A DNA stretch of 64,000 nucleotides from contig NZ_JACJVR010000098.1 in the NCBI RefSeq assembly GCF_014212175.1, forward strand, positions 1 through 64,000, read 5' to 3'. The stretch comes from Cohnella xylanilytica (GTDB taxonomy: Bacteria; Bacillota; Bacilli; Paenibacillales; Paenibacillaceae). The notes under the pieces are model-generated. The model searched no databases, was not told where the DNA came from, and saw only the letters and a program-made list of their open reading frames with translations. Position numbers and translations under genes: made by a program. Each line of letters starts with the position of its first letter. The stretch's first letter is position 1. Shown here piece by piece: positions 16,807-26,461 of the stretch.

Positions 16807-17397
16807 ATGGTCGACGCCCTTCCGGCAGGCCTGCCCCATGGGGTGCGCAAGCTGCCGCTGTGCCGAATCGAAGATTCGAGAGGATCGCTGACGGAGGTCT
16901 ACCGCGCGGAATGGTTCGCCGCTGGGCTGCCAGCCGTGCAATGGAACGCGTGCCGCAGCCGCCCGGGAACGCTGCGCGGCTTCCACGTGCATGCGAATCA
17001 CCACGACTTGTTGACCGTTCTGGCCGGACGTCTGCATCTCGGTCTGCAGGACATGCGACCCTGGTCCCGCACATACGGAATGGCGGCCGTGACGGTTATC
17101 GACGCCGAAGATCCGCAGCTGGTCTATATCCCGCCGGGAGTCGGACACGGCTTCTGGTTCGCGGTCGAAGCCGCCCATCTGTACGGGGTGACCCGTTACT
17201 GGGACCCGGCCGACGAGCTATCGTGCCGCTGGGACGATCCGGGCGTCGCGGTTCCGTGGCCGTTCGCCGAGCCAAGATATCTGTCCGACAAGGACCGGGC
17301 TGCCGGATCGTTCGCGAACATGCAGACCCGCCTGTTGGAGCTGCTCGAGCCTCCTTCGGACGTACCCTCACTTCGCGGAGGTGCTTCTATTGAATAG
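16807..17397 (+). CDS. RmlC-like sugar 3,5-epimerase family cupin
   Basis: A 196-residue cupin resembling dTDP-4-dehydrorhamnose 3,5-epimerase: EDSRGSLTEVYR near the N-terminus, RPGTLRGFHVHANHHDLLTVLAGRLHLGLQDMR with the conserved R-G-x-H and following His, and YIPPGVGHGFWF. The family epimerises nucleotide-linked 4-keto sugars, but relatives can be isomerases. No rmlABD genes are adjacent. It heads a three-gene cassette with an oxidoreductase and a GT2, overlapping the second gene by 8 bp; AAGGGGGATCC lies before the ATG. Probably makes or modifies a sugar for a surface glycan. Confidence 0.8.
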   Translation: MVDALPAGLPHGVRKLPLCRIEDSRGSLTEVYRAEWFAAGLPAVQWNACRSRPGTLRGFHVHANHHDLLTVLAGRLHLGLQDMRPWSRTYGMAAVTVIDAEDPQLVYIPPGVGHGFWFAVEAAHLYGVTRYWDPADELSCRWDDPGVAVPWPFAEPRYLSDKDRAAGSFANMQTRLLELLEPPSDVPSLRGGASIE

Positions 17398-18331
17398 CCA
17401 TTCCGGCTCCGGCCTTCACGTCGGCTTGGTCGGATGCGGACGATGGGGAAGATTAGTTCTACGCGATCTCAAGCAGCTTGGGGCCAGAGTCAGCGTCGTC
17501 GCGAGATCCGAGGCGAGCCGGGCCAACGCTCTCACCTATGGCGCCGACCGGATCGTCGGCTCTATCGACGAGCTGGAGGAGAGCATCGACGGTTACGTCG
17601 TGGCGAGCATTGCCAGCGCCCATGTCGGGAATATCCGGGCTCTGCTGCCTCGGGGCCGGCCTATCTACGTCGAGAAGCCTCTAGCGATCGACCTGAAGGA
17701 AGCGGAAGCCTTGGCGGCTGAAGCCCGCGAGTTGGTGCGGGTCATGCACAAGTGGAGGTACCATCCGGGCATCGAGGCGCTCTCGGATTTGATCCGCTCC
17801 GGCGAATTGGGCGCGCTGAGGGGCCTTCGCTTGCAGCGAACCAATTGGGGCAGGCAGCATCCGGACGTCGATTGCGCGCTTCACCTTCTTCCTCACGATC
17901 TGTCTATCGCGCTTCACTTGCTTGGCGATCTCCCGCCGATCGATACCGTGATCCCGAATCCGGTCGGATCCAACCGGTTCGGATTCGTCGCCAACCTGTT
18001 CGATCCGAAGCGGGACCTCCGCGTCGCCCTGGACGTGAACAATCTCGTTCCCGGCAACGTCCGTTCCTTCTCGACGGGATTCGAGAAGGGGGTCGCGAGC
18101 TTGACGGACAGCTATTCGGATGCCATCCGCCTGTACCGTTACGGGCAAGGCGAATCTCCGGAGATTCGGCCGATCTCGAAGGAATGGCCGCTGCATCGGC
18201 AATTGCGCGTCTTTCTCGATTATTTGCGCGGCGGTCCTCCTCCGCTCAGCTCTATCGAAGACGAGCTTCGGATCTTGCGCCGCGTCTTCGAGGTCCGGGA
18301 GAAGCTCTACGACTGCGGGGAAGACGCGTGA
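17390..18331 (+). CDS. Gfo/Idh/MocA family oxidoreductase
   Basis: A 313-residue NAD(P)-dependent sugar dehydrogenase-like protein. GCGRWG (15-20) is the Rossmann glycine motif and IYVEKPLA holds the family's EKP. The start is taken at TTG 17390 because GGAGGTG (17377-17383) is 6 nt upstream; a GTG at 17381 overlaps that ribosome site. Substrate unknown; neighbours suggest a nucleotide or amino sugar. The stop overlaps the GT2 start (GTGA). Confidence 0.85.
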   Translation: MNSHSGSGLHVGLVGCGRWGRLVLRDLKQLGARVSVVARSEASRANALTYGADRIVGSIDELEESIDGYVVASIASAHVGNIRALLPRGRPIYVEKPLAIDLKEAEALAAEARELVRVMHKWRYHPGIEALSDLIRSGELGALRGLRLQRTNWGRQHPDVDCALHLLPHDLSIALHLLGDLPPIDTVIPNPVGSNRFGFVANLFDPKRDLRVALDVNNLVPGNVRSFSTGFEKGVASLTDSYSDAIRLYRYGQGESPEIRPISKEWPLHRQLRVFLDYLRGGPPPLSSIEDELRILRRVFEVREKLYDCGEDA

Positions 18332-19113
18332 CGGCTCCCTTGTTCAGCATCGTGGTGCCGACTTACCGCAATGGCCGCCTGCTTCGTTACGCGCTCGATT
18401 CCGTTCGGAATCAGTCCCTCTCGGATTATGAGGTCTTCGTCGTCTGCGACAGCGCCGTCGAAGAGGGACGCGAGATCGCCTTCGAATTCGCGCGGCGGGA
18501 TTCCCGGTTCCGCGTGCTCGACCGTCCCAAGGGCGCCCGCCACGGAGAGGCGTACCGGCATGAAGTGCTGCTCGCAGCCCGAGGGCGATACGTCGGGTAC
18601 TTATGCGACGACGATCTGTGGCTTCCCGACCACTTGCGGCGAATGGGGCAAGCGCTGGAGCGCGCCGAATTCGTCCACAGCCTCTACGCCTTCTTCCAAG
18701 GCGGCAGGTTGTCCGTCTTCCGGAATGCGCTGGAGGATCCGGCGATTCGAGAGCTGATGCTCGAGCAGCCCTTCAATATTTTCGGTCCGACCGCGGCCTC
18801 GCACCGGCTGGATACGTACTTTCGCCTTCCCGAGGGTTGGGCTCCCGGTCCGGAAGGGGTGTGGAGCGATCTGAACATGTGGCGGAAGTTCCTGCGATTG
18901 GAACACGTCGTCCTGTCGACGGTTCCGGAGATCACGTCCGTAAGCTTCCCCTCATCCCTGCGACCTTCCATGACCCTTGAGCAACGGGAAAAGGAGACCG
19001 CTTACTGGGCCGAGCTCATCGTCTCTCCGGCCATCCGCGACATCCTCCGGGAGGCGGAGGTCTCGCCCCATCCCGGGGGCGGAGATGATACGGATTCGCC
19101 GTCTTCCGAATAA
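18328..19113 (+). CDS. Family 2 glycosyltransferase
   Basis: A 261-residue GT-A fold enzyme. FSIVVPTYRNGRLLRYALDSVRNQ is the GT2 N-terminus, and YLCDDDLWLPDHL contains the metal-binding acidic motif. There is no transmembrane segment, so it is cytoplasmic or peripheral. It starts at GTG 18328, overlapping the oxidoreductase stop. It would transfer the sugar produced by the two upstream enzymes, but donor and acceptor are unknown. Confidence 0.88.
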   Translation: MTAPLFSIVVPTYRNGRLLRYALDSVRNQSLSDYEVFVVCDSAVEEGREIAFEFARRDSRFRVLDRPKGARHGEAYRHEVLLAARGRYVGYLCDDDLWLPDHLRRMGQALERAEFVHSLYAFFQGGRLSVFRNALEDPAIRELMLEQPFNIFGPTAASHRLDTYFRLPEGWAPGPEGVWSDLNMWRKFLRLEHVVLSTVPEITSVSFPSSLRPSMTLEQREKETAYWAELIVSPAIRDILREAEVSPHPGGGDDTDSPSSE

Positions 19114-19116
19114 AGC

Positions 19117-19158
19117 CAACCCCCTGACGGGACGCCTTCGCGTCCGTCCAGGGGGTTG
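19117..19158. terminator. Bidirectional hairpin between GT2 and giant gene
   Basis: CAACCCCCTG (19117-19126) pairs with the CAGGGGGTTG ending at 19158, and the inner ACGGGACGC pairs with GCGTCCGT with minor mismatches across a CTTC loop. A T-rich stretch TCGTTCGTTTGT follows on the plus strand. It serves the sugar cassette and possibly also the giant gene from the other side. Confidence 0.75.
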
Positions 19159-19237
19159 TCGTTCGTTTGTGTATCAATAGATGTTTAAAGAGGCGAATAA
19201 CTAACTTCGTTAACGTTAAACCCGGAAAACCTGCTCC

Positions 19238-22200
19238 TCAGCGGGTCACCTTCACCGTAATCTTCCCGACGTTCGACATTCTCGCCCCGTCGAGGGCCTG
19301 GTAGTAGATCGTCGCCGTGCCCGTGAAGCCCTTCGGCGGCGTATACGTCATCGTCTTGCCCGTCGTCCCGGCGTTGCCTATGTCCGCGTTCCTCACGACC
19401 CTCAGCATCAGCGCCGCCCCTTCGGGATCCGTTCCCTTCAGCTCCACGGACACGCTCGTATCTTCCTTCGTCTCCAGCGCCAGGTCCGTCACTCTCGGCG
19501 GTTGGTTCACCCCGTCTACCACCTGCACGTTGCCCACGCCCATCGGGGAATACGCCTTCCCGTCGTAGGACTGGTAGTAGAACCGGTCGGTGCCCGTGAA
19601 GCCCGGGTCCGGCGTATACGTCACGGTGCCCTTCGACGTATCCACCTTCAGCTTCCCGTGTACCGGCTGCGTCACGATGACGTAGCTCAACCGTTCCCCA
19701 TACGCATCCCATCCGTTCAGCATCGAAGCGACCGCATTGTTCTTCGTCGTGAGCAGGCTTGCCGTCCCCGCATTCGGCGTCACGTTCGGGCTCCTCAGGA
19801 AGTCGACCGTCACCGTCGCCGCGTTCGAGTATTGCTTCCCGTCGAACGCCTTGTACGTGAACTTGTCGGTGCCCGTCGCTCCCGTGTTCGGCGTATACGA
19901 GTACTTGCCGTTGCCCAGATCCGCCAGCTTGCCCTTGCTCGGCGGACTCACGATGCTGTACGTCAGCGCGTTGTCATCCTTGTCGGTCGCCGCCAGCGTC
20001 AATTGCGAGGCCTTCGCCGCTTCCGCCGTGAACCGGAAGCTCGCCGCCGTCGGCGCGTTCACGTTGACGGCCTTCACCGTCACCGTAACCTTCCCGACAT
20101 TCGAAGACCGCGTCCCGTCGAAGGCTTGGTAGTAGAACGTCGCCGTGCCCGCGAATCCCTTCGGCGGCTCATACGTAATCGTATTGCCGTTCGTCCAGGT
20201 GCCTCCCACATCCGCGTACCTCACGACGCGCAGGATCAGTTCCTCCCCTTCGGGGTCCGTTCCCTTCAGTTCCACCGACACCTTCTCGTCTTCCTTCGTC
20301 TCCAGCGTCAAGTCCTTCACGGTCGGCGGTTGGTTCGCTCCGTCCGACACCAGCACGCTGAACGCGCCGGGCGAGGAGTAGGCCTTCCCGTCGTAAATCT
20401 GGTAATAGAACCGGTCGGTACCCGTGAAGTCCTTGTCGGGCGTATACGTTACGGTGCCCTTCGACGTATCCACCTTCAGCTTCCCGTGTACCGGCTGGGC
20501 CACAATCGCGAACGTCATTCGGTCGCCGTTCGCATCCCACCCGTTGAGCATCGACGAGGCCGCATTGTTCTTCGTCGTGAGCAGGATGCCCGCCAGTCCG
20601 GTCATCGGCGCCTGGTTCGGGTCCTTCAGGAAGTCGATCGTCACCGTCGCCGCGTTCGAGTATTGCTTCCCGTCGAACGCCTTGTACGTGAACTTGTCGG
20701 TGCCCGTCGCTCCCGTGTTCGGCGTATACGAGTACTTGCCGTTGCCCAGATCCGCCAGCTTGCCCTTGCTCGGCGGACTCACGATGCTGTACGTCAGCGC
20801 GTTGTCATCCTTGTCGGTCGCCGCCAGCGTCAATTGCGAGGCCTTCGCCGCTTCCGCCGTGAACCGGAAGCTCGCCGCCGTCGGCGCGTTCACGTTGACG
20901 GCTTCTGCCTGAACGGTGATCGCGCCCACATTGGACATTCGCTTGCCGTCTTCAGCCTGGTAATAGATCGTCTCGGTTCCGGTGAAGCCTTCATTCGGCG
21001 TAATCGTAAGTTTCTTGCCGTCCAGCTTGTATTTGAGGTCGTAAGGCATCGAGATGATGCGGATATACAACGACTCCGCCGGGGTATCCGGGTCTGTGGC
21101 CGTCAGCGTATGCTCGACCGGCTTGCCGTCCTTCGACTTCAGCGTTACGTCCTTCACGACCGGAGCTTCGGCAGGTCCTTCGCTTACCTTGACCTCTACC
21201 GATTTGGTGGCCGAATATGCCTTGCCGTCGAACACTTGATAGTAAAACTTATCCGAGCCGATGTATCCCGCCTCCGGCGTATACGTCGCCACGCCCGTGC
21301 TCCGGTCGAGCTGTACCAGCCCGTGCGTCGGCTGCGCCAGTATCAGGTACGTCAACGGATCGCGCTCGCTGTCGTAGCCGTTCATCCGGCTCGTCACCGG
21401 CGTGTCGGCGATCGTGTATAGCGGAAAGACCCATGCGACCGGCGGGAAGTTCGGCGGCACCCGGAAGTCGACCGTCACCGTCGCCACGTTCGAATACTGC
21501 TTCCCGTCGAACGCCTTGTACGTGAACTTGTCGGTACCCGTCGCTCCCGACAAGGGCGTGTACGTGAACGTCCCGTCCGGCTTCGCGTTCAGCGTCCCCT
21601 TCACCGGAGCATTCACGATGCTGTACGTCAGCGCGTCGCCGTCTTTGTCCGTCGCGATCAGCTTATCTTCCCACGCGTCGTTCCCGATAGGCGTGGTGTG
21701 GAAGTCTGCCGCGACCGGCGCATTCGTGTTCGTCGGCGTAACCTCGATCGTGATCGCGCCTACGTTGGACATCCGCTTGCCGTCGTGCGCCTGATAGTAG
21801 AACGTCTCGGTGCCCGAGAAGCCCTCGTTCGGCGTAAACGTAGCCTTGTTGCCGTTCTGCGTGTACTTGAAGTTATACGGCATCGTGATCACTTTGAGAT
21901 ACAGCGCCTCGGCCGGGGAATCCGAGTCCGTGGCCGTCAGCGTGTATTCGAACGGAGTGCCTTCCTTCGTCTTCAACTTGACGTCCTGGACGACCGGCGC
22001 TTCGTCCGGCCCTTCCGCTACCCTGAGCTCCACCGGTCTCGTCCCCGAGTACGCCTGACCGTCGAATACCTGGTAGTAGAACTTATCCGAGCCGATGTAT
22101 CCCGCCTCAGGCGTATACGTCATGACGCCGGTATTCCGGTCGAACTGCACCGTTCCGTGCATCGGCTGCGACAGCAGCAAGTACGCAAGCGGATCGCGAT

Positions 22201-25200
22201 TGCTGTCGTAGGCGTTCATCCGGCTCGTTACCGGCGTATCGGCGATCGTGTACAGCAGCGGACTCCACGCGACCGGCGGGAAGTTCGGCGGCACCCGGAA
22301 GACGACCGTCACCGTCGCCACGTTCGAATACTGCTTCCCGTCGAACGCCTTGTACGTGAACTTGTCGGTACCCGTCGCTCCCGACAAGGGCGTGTACGTG
22401 AACGTCCCGTCCGGCTTCGCGTTCAGCGTCCCCTTCACCGGAGCATTCACGATGCTGTACGTCAGCGCGTCGCCGTCTTTGTCCGTCGCGATCAGCTTAT
22501 CTTCCCACGCGTCGTTCCCGATAGGCGTGATGTGGAAGTCCGCAGCGACCGGCGCCTTCCCGTTATTCGGCGCTACCTCCACCGTGATTTTCCCGATGTT
22601 GGACATTCGCTGCCCGTCTTCCGCCTGGTAGTAGAACGTATCCGTGCCGGTGAAACCCGGAGGAGGAGTATATCTAAGCGTGTTATCCTCCGTAGAGAGG
22701 GTACCCAGCGGCGAAGTCACGATGACCATGCCAAGCTCCCCCGCCGGTTGGTCCGGATCCGTGCCGGTCAGCGTATGAACGATCGGCGTGTCCACATTCG
22801 TTTTTAAAGTTACATCCTGTACGACCGGCGCTTCGTCCGGACCTTCATGTACCTGGATCATCACTAAACTCGTGATGGAGTACGCCTGCCCGTCGAACAC
22901 CTGATAGTAGAAAAGATCGTCCCCGGAGAAGCCCTCATCGGGCGTATAGGTCATCGTTCCCGACCCTTCGTCCAGCTCCAGCTTCCCGTGCAGCGGCTGC
23001 GTGAGAGCCAGATACTTCAGCGGATCGCGGTCGCGGTCGACCCCGTCCACCCGGCTCGTCAGCGGAGTGTTCCGAATCGTCCACCTTGTGCTGCTCTCCT
23101 TCGAGATGGGAGCCTGATTGGTTACGTCCCGGAAGTTGATCGTGACCGTAGCCAAATTCGAGTAAGCCTCTCCGTTGTAGGCCTTATAGGTGAAGCTGTC
23201 CGTTCCGGTCGCGTCCTCTCGGGCCGTATAGGTGAAGCCTCCGTCCGGCTTCGCGTTAAGGGTACCCTTCGTCGGCCGGTCGACGACCTCGTACGTGAGC
23301 TCCTTCCCATCCGGATCGATGCCGATCAGATAATCCTGCACCCTGCCGTCGCCGCGCGTGGTCTCGTGGAAGTCGTAAGCCCGAGGCCCCTTCCCGGGCT
23401 GGGCCCCGATCTCGATTGTGACCGTGGCGATATTAGACATCCGCTTGCCGTTCAAGACCTGGTAGGCAAACGTGTCGGTTCCCGTCTCTCCCTGGCGCGG
23501 ATCGTAGGTGAAGCTGCCGTCTCGATAGATGAGAAGCATCCCCTTGGAGGCCGTTCTCAAGATCCGGTATTGATGGCCCTCGCCCGGTCCGTCCGGATCC
23601 GAGAACGACAGCCGCCCCGCTGCCGACGTTCCTGTCTGCGCATCCAGCTTGATGTCCGCGGCCGTCGGCGCTTCGTCCGGTCCTTCGCCCACCTTCACCG
23701 TCGCGAGCCCCGTCTTCGAGTAAGCCTTCCCGTCAAATACCTGATAAACGAACGAATCGGTTCCCGTGTATCCCGCGGAGGGCGTATATGTCGCAAGTCC
23801 GGTATTCGCGTCCAAATCGAGAGTTCCATGGATCGGCTGGGTCAAAAGAATATGCTTTAACGCGTCCCCGTCGGAGTCATAGCCGTACAGCCGGCTCGTC
23901 ACCGGTTCGTCCCGGATCGTGAGCAGATCCAGGTCTCCGCCGGCAGGCTCCCGATTGCCGTCCGTCGGATAGTCGATCGTGACCGTGGCGAGATTGGAAT
24001 ACGCCTTGCCGTTATAAGCTTTGTACGTAAACCGGTCCGTCCCGGACGCGCCCTTCTTGGGGGTGTATTCATAGGTCCCGTTCTTCTTGTCGTAAAGCGT
24101 GCCCTGCGCGGGCGGATCGACGATCGTAAAGGTTAACGGAGCCCCCTCCTCGTCAATGGCGAGGAACCGGTCCGTAATCGCCATTCCCTCCGTAGGAGTC
24201 ACGTGGTAATCGTAAGCCGTCGGACCTCTCGGCCCCGCCGCACGGGTCACCGTCACTTTGTACGTCTTGGTCAGGCTCGAATCCTGCGAAGCCGTCTGAA
24301 CGACCAGCTCGTTCGGTCCTTCGCTCAGCGGGATCGGCTGGCTCGCCTGGCCGCTGGGCACCTGCTGCAGGTCGCCTCCGGCGCGGCCGACCTTCGCGCG
24401 GGCCGCCGCGTCGGCTAGCGTCGGAGTGACCGTGACGGACTCCACGTCGCTGCCGACCTCGGCGGCATACTCGGTTACCGCGCTGGAGAACGCCGGGTTC
24501 AGCGTCCCCGCGGACAGCTGCAGGCCGCTCAGATCCGCGTTCTGCGTATAGAGCTTCACCTTGACGGGTACGTTCGACTGGCTCCAGGAGCCGTTGCCGT
24601 AAACGCCGGACGCGTTGGAACCCCACGCCCACAGCGTGCCGTCCGATTGCAGCGCCAGCGAGAAGCCGTTCCCGGCGGAGATCGCCACGATGTCGGTCAG
24701 CGGCTGACCGTCGGGTCCTCGCACCGCTACGGGAGACAAGCGAGTCGCGGTCGTCCCGTCTCCGAGCTGATAGCCTCCGTTCGCGCCCCAGCCCCAGACG
24801 GTCCCGTCTTCCTTAAGGGCGAGAGAGAAGCCGTCCCCGGCCGCGATCGCCTTCACGTGATCCAGAAGCTCCGTTCCCGAAGCTCCTCCGATAACCAGCG
24901 TAGGCCGAAAATGGTCGTTGTAGACCGATCCGTCGCCGATCTGGCCGGTAAAGTTGAACCCCCAGGCATAGACGTATCCGTCCTTCAACGCAAGCACGTG
25001 ATGCGGCGAGCCGGAGATCGCGTCGACGCCGGTCCACATCTCCTCGACCGTCGCGGATGCGATTCCCTCCTCCGAAGAAGGCTCCTCGTCCGGAAGCGGC
25101 GTCGGCACCGGCTCTTCTACTCCCGGACTCGGAGACGGCTGCGGCTCTTCCTCTCCCGGGCTCGGAGACGGCTGCGGCTCGTTCCCTTCGTCCGGATCGG

Positions 25201-26245
25201 AAGAAGGCTGCGGTTGGTCGTCTCCTCCCGTTGCCGGGGATTCTTGCGGCTGGTCGTCGGCGCCATCGCCGGAAGAATTCGCCGAAGTCTCTCCTTCTTG
25301 GCCTTGCGGCATCCTCTGTCCGTCCGGAGCCGGCGTCTCCGAGTCCGGATTCCGGATCTCCCCGGCCGCCTCGGAAGGCTTCTCCGCCGGGTCGGCTGTT
25401 TCCGCCGGTTCGGTCGGTTTGGCCGGTTCAGTCGGGTCGGCCGTTTCGCCTTCCGCTTGCGGTTCTTCGTTCTCCCCCGCCTGCAGTCCCCTCCCGCCGT
25501 TGCTGCCCTCGTTGCCCGGCGGCGGAATCTGCACGGGCATCGCGATCGGGATCGGAGTGCTGCGCTCCTTCCGGGTTCCGTCCGCGAGCATGCCGTTCGA
25601 GTTGTTGCCCCAAGCCCATATGCGGCCTTGCTCGTCAAGCGCCAGCGTATAGCCTTTGGCCACGACCTGCTTCACCTTCACGGAACCGAGCCCGTTGCCC
25701 GTCACCTGAGTCGGCGTCCGCCGCTGCTCGCCGTCGTATCCGAGGGCGCCGAGCGCATTGCGGCCCCACGTCCATACGGTGCCGTCCTCCTTCAGAGCGG
25801 CGGCATAGTCCATTCCCGTGGCGACCTGGGTTACGCCGGTCAAGTATCCGCTCGGATCCAAGGGATCGATGACCTGCCCGGGGGTCAGCCGAACCCCGGT
25901 GTCGTTCCCGTCCCCGAGCTGGCCGTAGGTGTTCGTCCCCCAGCTCCATACCGTTCCGTCCGTCTTGACCGCCAGCGTGAAAAAGGAGCCGCCGGAAGCC
26001 GTCGCCACGTCCGGCATGACGAAAGTCGGCAGCGTCTGGCTCGCCTTCGAGCCGTTCCCGATCTGTCCGGCATCGCCTCTGCCCCACATCCACAACGAGT
26101 TGTCCGGCTTGATCGCCAGATTATTGACATAGCCGGACGCGATCCAGGGAAGCGCCGACGTAGCATACGCCGGCCTTCCCTGCGTCCAAGGCACATAAGG
26201 CATAAGAAGCAATAAACATAAAATCCATTTTACGAGACGCGACAC
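19238..26245 (-). CDS. Giant secreted RCC1-repeat and Ig/cadherin-like repeat protein
   Basis: A 2335-residue protein. The GTG start at 26245 is set by AGGAG 8 nt upstream; it gives a signal peptide (SRLVKWILCLLLLMPYVPW, cleavage near AYA). RCC1 repeats follow (ASGYVNNLAIKPDNSLWMWG and similar, about 35-570), interrupted by a Pro/Glu/Ser-rich linker (about 235-400), then a cadherin-like beta-sandwich (NADLSGLQLSAGTLNPAFSS). From about 690 to the end are 18 domains of about 92 residues ending YSNxATVT or similar, in the order A-B-C repeated six times. No LPXTG, SLH or C-terminal membrane anchor is seen, so it is secreted or held noncovalently. The repeats resemble tandem Ig-like (cadherin-type) adhesin domains. 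Adhesion or matrix function is inferred. Confidence 0.85.
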   Translation of the reverse strand: MSRLVKWILCLLLLMPYVPWTQGRPAYATSALPWIASGYVNNLAIKPDNSLWMWGRGDAGQIGNGSKASQTLPTFVMPDVATASGGSFFTLAVKTDGTVWSWGTNTYGQLGDGNDTGVRLTPGQVIDPLDPSGYLTGVTQVATGMDYAAALKEDGTVWTWGRNALGALGYDGEQRRTPTQVTGNGLGSVKVKQVVAKGYTLALDEQGRIWAWGNNSNGMLADGTRKERSTPIPIAMPVQIPPPGNEGSNGGRGLQAGENEEPQAEGETADPTEPAKPTEPAETADPAEKPSEAAGEIRNPDSETPAPDGQRMPQGQEGETSANSSGDGADDQPQESPATGGDDQPQPSSDPDEGNEPQPSPSPGEEEPQPSPSPGVEEPVPTPLPDEEPSSEEGIASATVEEMWTGVDAISGSPHHVLALKDGYVYAWGFNFTGQIGDGSVYNDHFRPTLVIGGASGTELLDHVKAIAAGDGFSLALKEDGTVWGWGANGGYQLGDGTTATRLSPVAVRGPDGQPLTDIVAISAGNGFSLALQSDGTLWAWGSNASGVYGNGSWSQSNVPVKVKLYTQNADLSGLQLSAGTLNPAFSSAVTEYAAEVGSDVESVTVTPTLADAAARAKVGRAGGDLQQVPSGQASQPIPLSEGPNELVVQTASQDSSLTKTYKVTVTRAAGPRGPTAYDYHVTPTEGMAITDRFLAIDEEGAPLTFTIVDPPAQGTLYDKKNGTYEYTPKKGASGTDRFTYKAYNGKAYSNLATVTIDYPTDGNREPAGGDLDLLTIRDEPVTSRLYGYDSDGDALKHILLTQPIHGTLDLDANTGLATYTPSAGYTGTDSFVYQVFDGKAYSKTGLATVKVGEGPDEAPTAADIKLDAQTGTSAAGRLSFSDPDGPGEGHQYRILRTASKGMLLIYRDGSFTYDPRQGETGTDTFAYQVLNGKRMSNIATVTIEIGAQPGKGPRAYDFHETTRGDGRVQDYLIGIDPDGKELTYEVVDRPTKGTLNAKPDGGFTYTAREDATGTDSFTYKAYNGEAYSNLATVTINFRDVTNQAPISKESSTRWTIRNTPLTSRVDGVDRDRDPLKYLALTQPLHGKLELDEGSGTMTYTPDEGFSGDDLFYYQVFDGQAYSITSLVMIQVHEGPDEAPVVQDVTLKTNVDTPIVHTLTGTDPDQPAGELGMVIVTSPLGTLSTEDNTLRYTPPPGFTGTDTFYYQAEDGQRMSNIGKITVEVAPNNGKAPVAADFHITPIGNDAWEDKLIATDKDGDALTYSIVNAPVKGTLNAKPDGTFTYTPLSGATGTDKFTYKAFDGKQYSNVATVTVVFRVPPNFPPVAWSPLLYTIADTPVTSRMNAYDSNRDPLAYLLLSQPMHGTVQFDRNTGVMTYTPEAGYIGSDKFYYQVFDGQAYSGTRPVELRVAEGPDEAPVVQDVKLKTKEGTPFEYTLTATDSDSPAEALYLKVITMPYNFKYTQNGNKATFTPNEGFSGTETFYYQAHDGKRMSNVGAITIEVTPTNTNAPVAADFHTTPIGNDAWEDKLIATDKDGDALTYSIVNAPVKGTLNAKPDGTFTYTPLSGATGTDKFTYKAFDGKQYSNVATVTVDFRVPPNFPPVAWVFPLYTIADTPVTSRMNGYDSERDPLTYLILAQPTHGLVQLDRSTGVATYTPEAGYIGSDKFYYQVFDGKAYSATKSVEVKVSEGPAEAPVVKDVTLKSKDGKPVEHTLTATDPDTPAESLYIRIISMPYDLKYKLDGKKLTITPNEGFTGTETIYYQAEDGKRMSNVGAITVQAEAVNVNAPTAASFRFTAEAAKASQLTLAATDKDDNALTYSIVSPPSKGKLADLGNGKYSYTPNTGATGTDKFTYKAFDGKQYSNAATVTIDFLKDPNQAPMTGLAGILLTTKNNAASSMLNGWDANGDRMTFAIVAQPVHGKLKVDTSKGTVTYTPDKDFTGTDRFYYQIYDGKAYSSPGAFSVLVSDGANQPPTVKDLTLETKEDEKVSVELKGTDPEGEELILRVVRYADVGGTWTNGNTITYEPPKGFAGTATFYYQAFDGTRSSNVGKVTVTVKAVNVNAPTAASFRFTAEAAKASQLTLAATDKDDNALTYSIVSPPSKGKLADLGNGKYSYTPNTGATGTDKFTYKAFDGKQYSNAATVTVDFLRSPNVTPNAGTASLLTTKNNAVASMLNGWDAYGERLSYVIVTQPVHGKLKVDTSKGTVTYTPDPGFTGTDRFYYQSYDGKAYSPMGVGNVQVVDGVNQPPRVTDLALETKEDTSVSVELKGTDPEGAALMLRVVRNADIGNAGTTGKTMTYTPPKGFTGTATIYYQALDGARMSNVGKITVKVTR
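19809..20071. repeat. Identical 263-bp segment, copy 1 (with 20640-20902)
   Basis: This stretch of the giant gene, within type-A domain 6, appears base-for-base identical to 20640-20902 in type-A domain 5, at a distance of 831 bp. Flanking sequence diverges sharply on both sides. Surrounding B and C domains differ much more, so the identity indicates recent duplication or gene conversion. Confidence 0.85.
21469..21695. repeat. Identical 227-bp segment, copy 1 (with 22303-22529)
   Basis: This segment of type-A domain 4 appears identical to 22303-22529 in type-A domain 3, 834 bp apart. Homology extends beyond each end with scattered single-base differences. It shows the same three-domain period as the first pair. 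Confidence 0.85.
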
Positions 26246-26319
26246 GATACGCTCTCCTCTCCGCAGGTTCAGCATTGGATATCCACTTGAATGTAACGAA
26301 CTGTAACGTCATATGACCA

Positions 26320-26345
26320 GTGACCGGGGTCAAGGTGACGGTCAC
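26320..26345. promoter_or_regulatory. Inverted repeat upstream of giant gene
   Basis: GTGACCG (26320-26326) and CGGTCAC (26339-26345) form a 7-bp inverted repeat with a 12-bp spacer. Just before it, TGTAACG occurs twice 10 bp apart (26292 and 26302). They lie in the 268-bp gap upstream of the giant gene and are candidate regulator sites; no regulator is known. Confidence 0.3.
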
Positions 26346-26461
26346 GTGATTAGTCAGGACCGGGCTTGTCCGGGATATCGCGCTTCTTCTGCCGGTTCGC
26401 CTCTAGCCCGTAAGAACCAGGACTATATACACAACGTATCGTTAGCAACCCTGCAGAAAGA

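Noticed and set aside
19502..21421. 639-codon plus-strand frame opposite the giant gene
   Set aside because: Arg/Val-rich repetitive shadow of the tandem domains; no start signal.
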